A stretch of 16,580 nt of DNA, taken from NCBI RefSeq assembly GCF_031454185.1, contig NZ_JAVDQI010000018.1, positions 1 to 16,580 on the forward strand, in the 5' to 3' direction. The notes beneath the pieces were generated by a model, which searched no databases, was not told the DNA's origin, and worked only from the letters and a program-made list of their open reading frames with translations. Made by a program: the position numbers and the translations under genes. Positions within the stretch are counted from its first letter, which is position 1, and every line of letters starts with the position of its first letter. Shown here piece by piece: positions 14,426 to 16,580 of the stretch. The DNA comes from Methanococcoides alaskense (GTDB lineage: Archaea > Halobacteriota > Methanosarcinia > Methanosarcinales > Methanosarcinaceae).

Positions 14426-14446
14426 CTAAATGATTAAGGAATGAGA

Positions 14447-14466
14447 GCAGAAATATTCATTTCTGC
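14447..14466. terminator. Convergent hairpin between the ThDP enzyme and TPR genes
   Basis: GCAGAAAT (14447-14454) and ATTTCTGC (14459-14466) form a perfect 8-bp stem with loop ATTC. It lies 21 nt after the ThDP enzyme stop and overlaps the stop codon of the minus-strand TPR gene. Neither side has a strong T run, so a shared bidirectional role is likely but not certain. Confidence 0.45.
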
Positions 14467-14768
14467 AACTCAATCGCCTTCTTTTTCATTTCCTGCACTT
14501 TCACATCATCAGGCTTGAGCTTCAAAGCCTCATAAAAAGAGGCTATAGCCGCTGGCTGATCTCCAAGCCTTGATAGTGCAATACCCTTATTCTTCCAGAC
14601 AATACTCTGCCTATATCCCATCTTAATGAGCTTATTGAAACAAGTTAATGCCATTTGATTCTGTTTAAGCTGCAAACAGGTTATTCCTTTATTCAAGAGA
14701 GCTGGAGCATTGTTTGGATTAATTTGCAGAGCAGCTTCAAAGCATTCAAAAGCTGCTTCATGGTTCAT
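14457..14768 (-). CDS. Short TPR-repeat protein, possibly truncated
   Basis: A 103-residue protein made almost only of tetratricopeptide repeats: AAFECFEAALQINPNNAPAL (5-24), then a middle repeat NQMALTCFNKLIKMGYRQSI (37-56), and a third GDQPAAIASFYEALKLKPDD (69-88). TPRs form protein-binding helical arrays. The first repeat starts within its second helix, since residue 1 is directly followed by NHEAAFECF. This suggests the fragment was cut from a longer TPR protein, although ATG 14768 has an AGGAAG element just upstream and an in-frame TGA before that. It converges on the ThDP gene with a shared hairpin. A binding partner cannot be inferred. Confidence 0.65.
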   Translation of the reverse strand: MNHEAAFECFEAALQINPNNAPALLNKGITCLQLKQNQMALTCFNKLIKMGYRQSIVWKNKGIALSRLGDQPAAIASFYEALKLKPDDVKVQEMKKKAIELQK

Positions 14769-14797
14769 TTCTTCCTTTTTTCACTCGGAAATTGCCC

Positions 14798-14911
14798 CTG
14801 GTTAGAAAATTGCCCAACTTAATTGAAGTTCATTCTGACGCACTGCATGATCTTAGAGAATTTCATGAGATATGGAATAATATGGATGAAAAGTTTACTC
14901 TAGAAACATGA
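14798..14911 (+). pseudogene. Possible C-terminal gene remnant
   Basis: One plus frame reads plausibly as protein for 37 codons to TGA 14909-14911: KLPNLIEVHSDALHDLREF, then HEIWNNMDEKFTLET. There is no start codon in a suitable place and no ribosome-binding site. Upstream the frame runs into the minus-strand TPR gene. Together with the apparent truncation of the TPR protein this suggests a rearranged junction. I do not recognise the family. Confidence 0.3.
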
Positions 14912-15000
14912 ATAACGAAAATTGAGATGTTAAATTGAAATTATTATAAATCTACAATTTCGGACAATTTTTGAAAATCTAAAACTTTATAAAATTCGGA

Positions 15001-15020
15001 GTATCTTAAATTTAAGATAC
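15001..15020. repeat. 20-bp perfect palindrome
   Basis: Arms GTATCTTAAA and TTTAAGATAC, complementary throughout. It shares GTATCTTA/TAAGATAC with the palindrome at 12492-12508. It lies 6 bp before the right copy of the hairpin repeat. It may be a protein-binding site or part of a mobile-element end. Confidence 0.6.
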
Positions 15021-15026
15021 CTATTA

Positions 15027-15070
15027 CCCTCTAACAATAGTGAGGGGATACAGGTAATTAAGAAAAACGC
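15027..15070 (+). repeat. Right copy of the 21-bp hairpin repeat
   Basis: 15027-15047 is identical to 10083-10103, with arms CCCTC/GAGGG and loop TAACAATAGT. Partial similarity continues rightward (AGGTAA, GAAAAACG). The left flank CCTATTACCCTC resembles the reverse complement of the right flank of the other copy (GAGGGGTAATAGG). The two copies may therefore be unequally preserved versions of a longer palindrome. Confidence 0.75.
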
Positions 15071-15230
15071 CACTATTTAATTAAATATTAAAAATTGATG
15101 TGTCATTAGTTTTTTCAAATTCCAATTTTTCTTGTTTTTTTTATTACGTTGTTTTTAGTAACCTGTTCCATTGGAAATTGCTACTTGATTAAGTTCATAT
15201 AACATTACAAACAAATTATTAGTAAGCATA

Positions 15231-15280
15231 GTTTTATTTACCTGACAGAATACTTATGATGGGAAAATGGAGGTTGAAAG
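15231..15280 (+). promoter_or_regulatory. Promoter and RBS of the SnoaL-like gene
   Basis: GTTTTATTTA (15231-15240) is a possible TATA box giving a start near 15262. GGAGGT (15269-15274) is a strong ribosome-binding site six bases before ATG 15281. Confidence 0.45.
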
Positions 15281-15697
15281 ATGAGTGAAATCTTAGAAAC
15301 AGCAAGAAAATTCTATGAAGCATGTGAAACCGGAAAGGGCTGGGAGGGCTGTAAACAATATTGTCATCCCGATGCAGCATTCTCTGCCCAGACAGCTGTA
15401 TTGGATGGAATTGCCACAGTGGAAGGATATGCTGACTGGATGAGAGACTTACTTACCCCACTGCCAGATGGCCATTATGAATTGCTTTTCCTTGCAGAAG
15501 ATGAGGAAAGAAATAACGTTGCAGCGTGTGCTGTATTCCACGGAACTCAGACTGGCCCAGGGGGCCCTGTGCCTCCAACTGGAAAAACAGCGGCAGCTGA
15601 CTATGCCTATCTGATGCAATTTGAAGGGAGTTTAATCAAGAACATGACCAAGATCTGGAATGATACGATAACCCTCCAGCAGATCGGCTGGGCATAA
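15281..15697 (+). CDS. SnoaL-like / NTF2-fold protein
   Basis: A 138-residue protein of the SnoaL-like (polyketide-cyclase-like) group with an NTF2-type cone fold. The N-terminal helix ILETARKFYEACETGKGW leads to CHPDAAFSAQ. The pattern AVFHGTQTGPGGPVPPTGK (86-104), then DYAYLMQFEGSLIKNMTKIW and TLQQIGWA at the end, is typical of the family, where such proteins act as cyclases, isomerases or hydrolases on small hydrophobic compounds, or have no known activity. No biosynthetic cluster surrounds it. ATG 15281 has a strong GGAGGT site. Its GC content is higher than that of the flanking AT-rich DNA, and it lies just outside the right hairpin repeat. Confidence 0.8.
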   Translation: MSEILETARKFYEACETGKGWEGCKQYCHPDAAFSAQTAVLDGIATVEGYADWMRDLLTPLPDGHYELLFLAEDEERNNVAACAVFHGTQTGPGGPVPPTGKTAAADYAYLMQFEGSLIKNMTKIWNDTITLQQIGWA

Positions 15698-15714
15698 ATT
15701 CTGAAATGTTTTTT

Positions 15715-15741
15715 GAGAAAAGGGCTAACGTCCTCTTTCTC
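15715..15741 (+). terminator. Imperfect hairpin after the SnoaL-like gene
   Basis: GAGAAAAGGG and the following TCCTCTTTCTC form an imperfect stem around CTAACG, starting 17 nt after the stop. Its 3' arm is T-rich. It may also end transcription across the decayed minus-strand gene. Confidence 0.4.
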
Positions 15742-15746
15742 ATTAA

Positions 15747-16219
15747 TTAATTTAGCAATCTCTTAACAGCAACCGTATTAAAGTTAATATCACCATTCTC
15801 AAGTATTCGGTTCTTAATTCTCTGGAAAGTCTTCATATCAACCCCCCATTCCTCAGCTACCTTTTGAGGCAGGTTGAGTATCTGTTGAACAATCCACTTT
15901 TCGTTAATGAACACCGAGCTTGCTTTACATCCAATTCCTGTTCATCGATATTGTTAGCTTCTTTTCCAATATAAACAACTGAATCAGCATGAACCTACTT
16001 TCTTTCAAGCACTCCAATCTCACCCTCGAACTTATACTCAGGGTGTTCACCATATTGCATTATTGTTCTGCTCAATGGTTTGAAATAATAAGATCCTTCC
16101 TTGATATCCCCTGCCTCATAATCGATGAATGGCTCATAAACAATACTCTAGGGATCATTTGAATAAGGAGATAGTTCCGTGAATAAATTGCATAATCTCT
16201 CGGAAATTTGAGCTAACAT
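15747..16219 (-). pseudogene. Decayed longer paralogue of the small HTH-like protein
   Basis: Reading from ATG 16219, the frame gives MLAQISERLCNLFTELSPYS..., a TAG at 16150-16148, then IVYEPFIDYEAGDIKEGSYY, KPLSRTIMQYGEHPEYKFEG and EIGVLERK. A second TAG follows at 15997-15995, then VHADSVVYIGKEANNIDEQE. A one-base deletion near 15912-15916 shifts the frame. The rest reads INEKWIVQQILNLPQKVAEE, WGVDMKTFQRIKNRILENGD and AVKRLLN to TAA 15747. The last two thirds align with the intact 108-aa protein at 12137-12463. The N-terminal ~50 residues show that the ancestral protein was longer (about 157 aa). Both stops are TAG, but the frameshift argues for a dead gene rather than pyrrolysine read-through. 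Confidence 0.8.
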
Positions 16220-16368
16220 TTTTCTAATAGTTATAGTATATTTGCATTTACTCAGAACTAAGTAGGCTTAATTGAAGGCAGTGAGAAAGAGTAAACAATA
16301 ATCCCATAACTTCAATAAATTTTTATATGGGACAGAATAGAATTACTTCTATTAATGTATTTTAGAAC

Positions 16369-16470
16369 TTATATTACATCATCTAAATGTTCAAACAATG
16401 ATGAATCTGACAACGAAATTCCCGTATCTTTAACGGTAACATCATTTTCTTCATATAATGCAAAGTACCC
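16369..16470 (-). pseudogene. C-terminal gene remnant next to the group II intron
   Basis: 33 codons in a minus frame read as natural protein: FALYEENDVTVKDTGISLSD, then SSLFEHLDDVI and TAA 16369-16371. Upstream the frame meets a TAA (16471-16473) and then the intron end at 16487, so no intact gene is present. It may be the broken end of the gene the intron entered, or of a gene lost before. The family is not recognised. Confidence 0.4.
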
Positions 16471-16486
16471 TTAGAGAACCCCATTT

Positions 16487-16580
16487 GTCGGCTAAGTCAG
16501 AAGGATTACTCCCTCTTTCTCGCCTAAGAACTGTACATGAGACTTTCACCTCATACAGCTCAAGCATCTCTTAACCTTTA
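16487..16580 (-). mobile_element. Group II intron, 3' end (domains V and VI), partial
   Basis: On the minus strand 16561-16528 is a 34-nt domain V. The lower helix GAGCTGTA/TACAGTTC pairs completely, with one G-U. The AGC catalytic triad is present, a 2-nt bulge (TG) lies on the 3' side, and an upper helix TGAG/CTCA is capped by GTGAAAGT. A domain VI-like stem follows (AGAGGGA/TCCTTCT with an unpaired A nearby). The sequence AGCCGAC ending at 16487 fits the usual AY intron 3' end. The rest of the ribozyme and any reverse transcriptase lie beyond the right edge. Confidence 0.85.

Larger units (their letters stand above)
14769..15280. other. AT-rich intergenic region with remnant, palindrome and repeat
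   Basis: About 510 bp between the TPR gene and the SnoaL-like gene. In order it holds a short coding-like plus-strand remnant (14798-14911), AT-rich sequence, a 20-bp perfect palindrome (15001-15020), the right copy of the 21-bp hairpin repeat (15027-15047), about 180 bp with no recognised signal, and the promoter of the SnoaL-like gene. Confidence 0.6.

Noticed and set aside
10083..15047. A CRISPR array based on the repeated hairpin
   Set aside because: Only two copies about 4.9 kb apart, with no regular spacers or cas genes.
15995..16150. Pyrrolysine read-through of the two TAG codons in the decayed paralogue
   Set aside because: A one-base deletion near 15912-15916 breaks the frame as well, and the intact paralogue has Arg at the second TAG site.
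16383..16484. A 33-codon frame starting MGFSKGTLHYM just after the intron end
   Set aside because: It has no ribosome-binding site, and another frame over the same DNA looks much more protein-like.

Overview
The window is archaeal chromosome, most likely from a methylotrophic Methanosarcinales methanogen of the Methanococcoides/Methanolobus type (inferred from gene content and moderate-to-low GC, not from a database search). Archaeal markers are the archaeal CPSF-type ribonuclease aCPSF1/FttA, a 20S proteasome beta subunit, transcription factor E (TFE alpha), NMD3, a geranylgeranyl reductase for isoprenoid lipids, a ubiquitin-like small modifier, TATA-type promoters and GGTGA/GGAGG ribosome-binding sites.

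Layout. (1) 1-150: the 3' end of an IS605-family tnpB with its right-end hairpin and probable omega RNA. (2) 151-9764: a conserved housekeeping block. It holds a winged-helix regulator, a two-gene microprotein + small-modifier unit, a HAD phosphatase, then a mostly minus-strand series: aCPSF1, PsmB, TFE alpha-HD protein (2-nt gap), NMD3-ATP-grasp protein, and geranylgeranyl reductase. Hairpins that could act as terminators separate most of these units. (3) 9765-16580: an accessory region with AT-rich genes, repeats and broken genes.

The accessory region opens with a degenerate class II (leucine-type) tRNA-like sequence. Its 3' end runs into a 21-bp sequence repeated exactly about 4.9 kb away (10083-10103 and 15027-15047), the geometry of an old integration at a tRNA end, although no integrase is present. 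Between the copies lie an AT-rich two-gene operon (winged-helix protein plus a protein with an HDR motif resembling PLD-like domains; a candidate defence module), a small HTH-like protein, a diverged acetolactate-synthase-like ThDP enzyme and a short TPR protein. Beyond the second copy come a SnoaL-like protein, a decayed longer paralogue of the small HTH-like protein (two in-frame TAG codons and a frameshift), a C-terminal gene remnant, and the 3' end (domains V and VI) of a group II intron that runs off the right edge.

The housekeeping genes cover RNA 3'-end formation/transcription termination, transcription initiation, protein degradation and modification, ribosome maturation and membrane lipid saturation. 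The accessory genes show turnover by at least two mobile-element types. The most interesting unexplained items are the HDR/winged-helix pair, the intact/decayed paralogue pair, and the palindromes and repeats around them.
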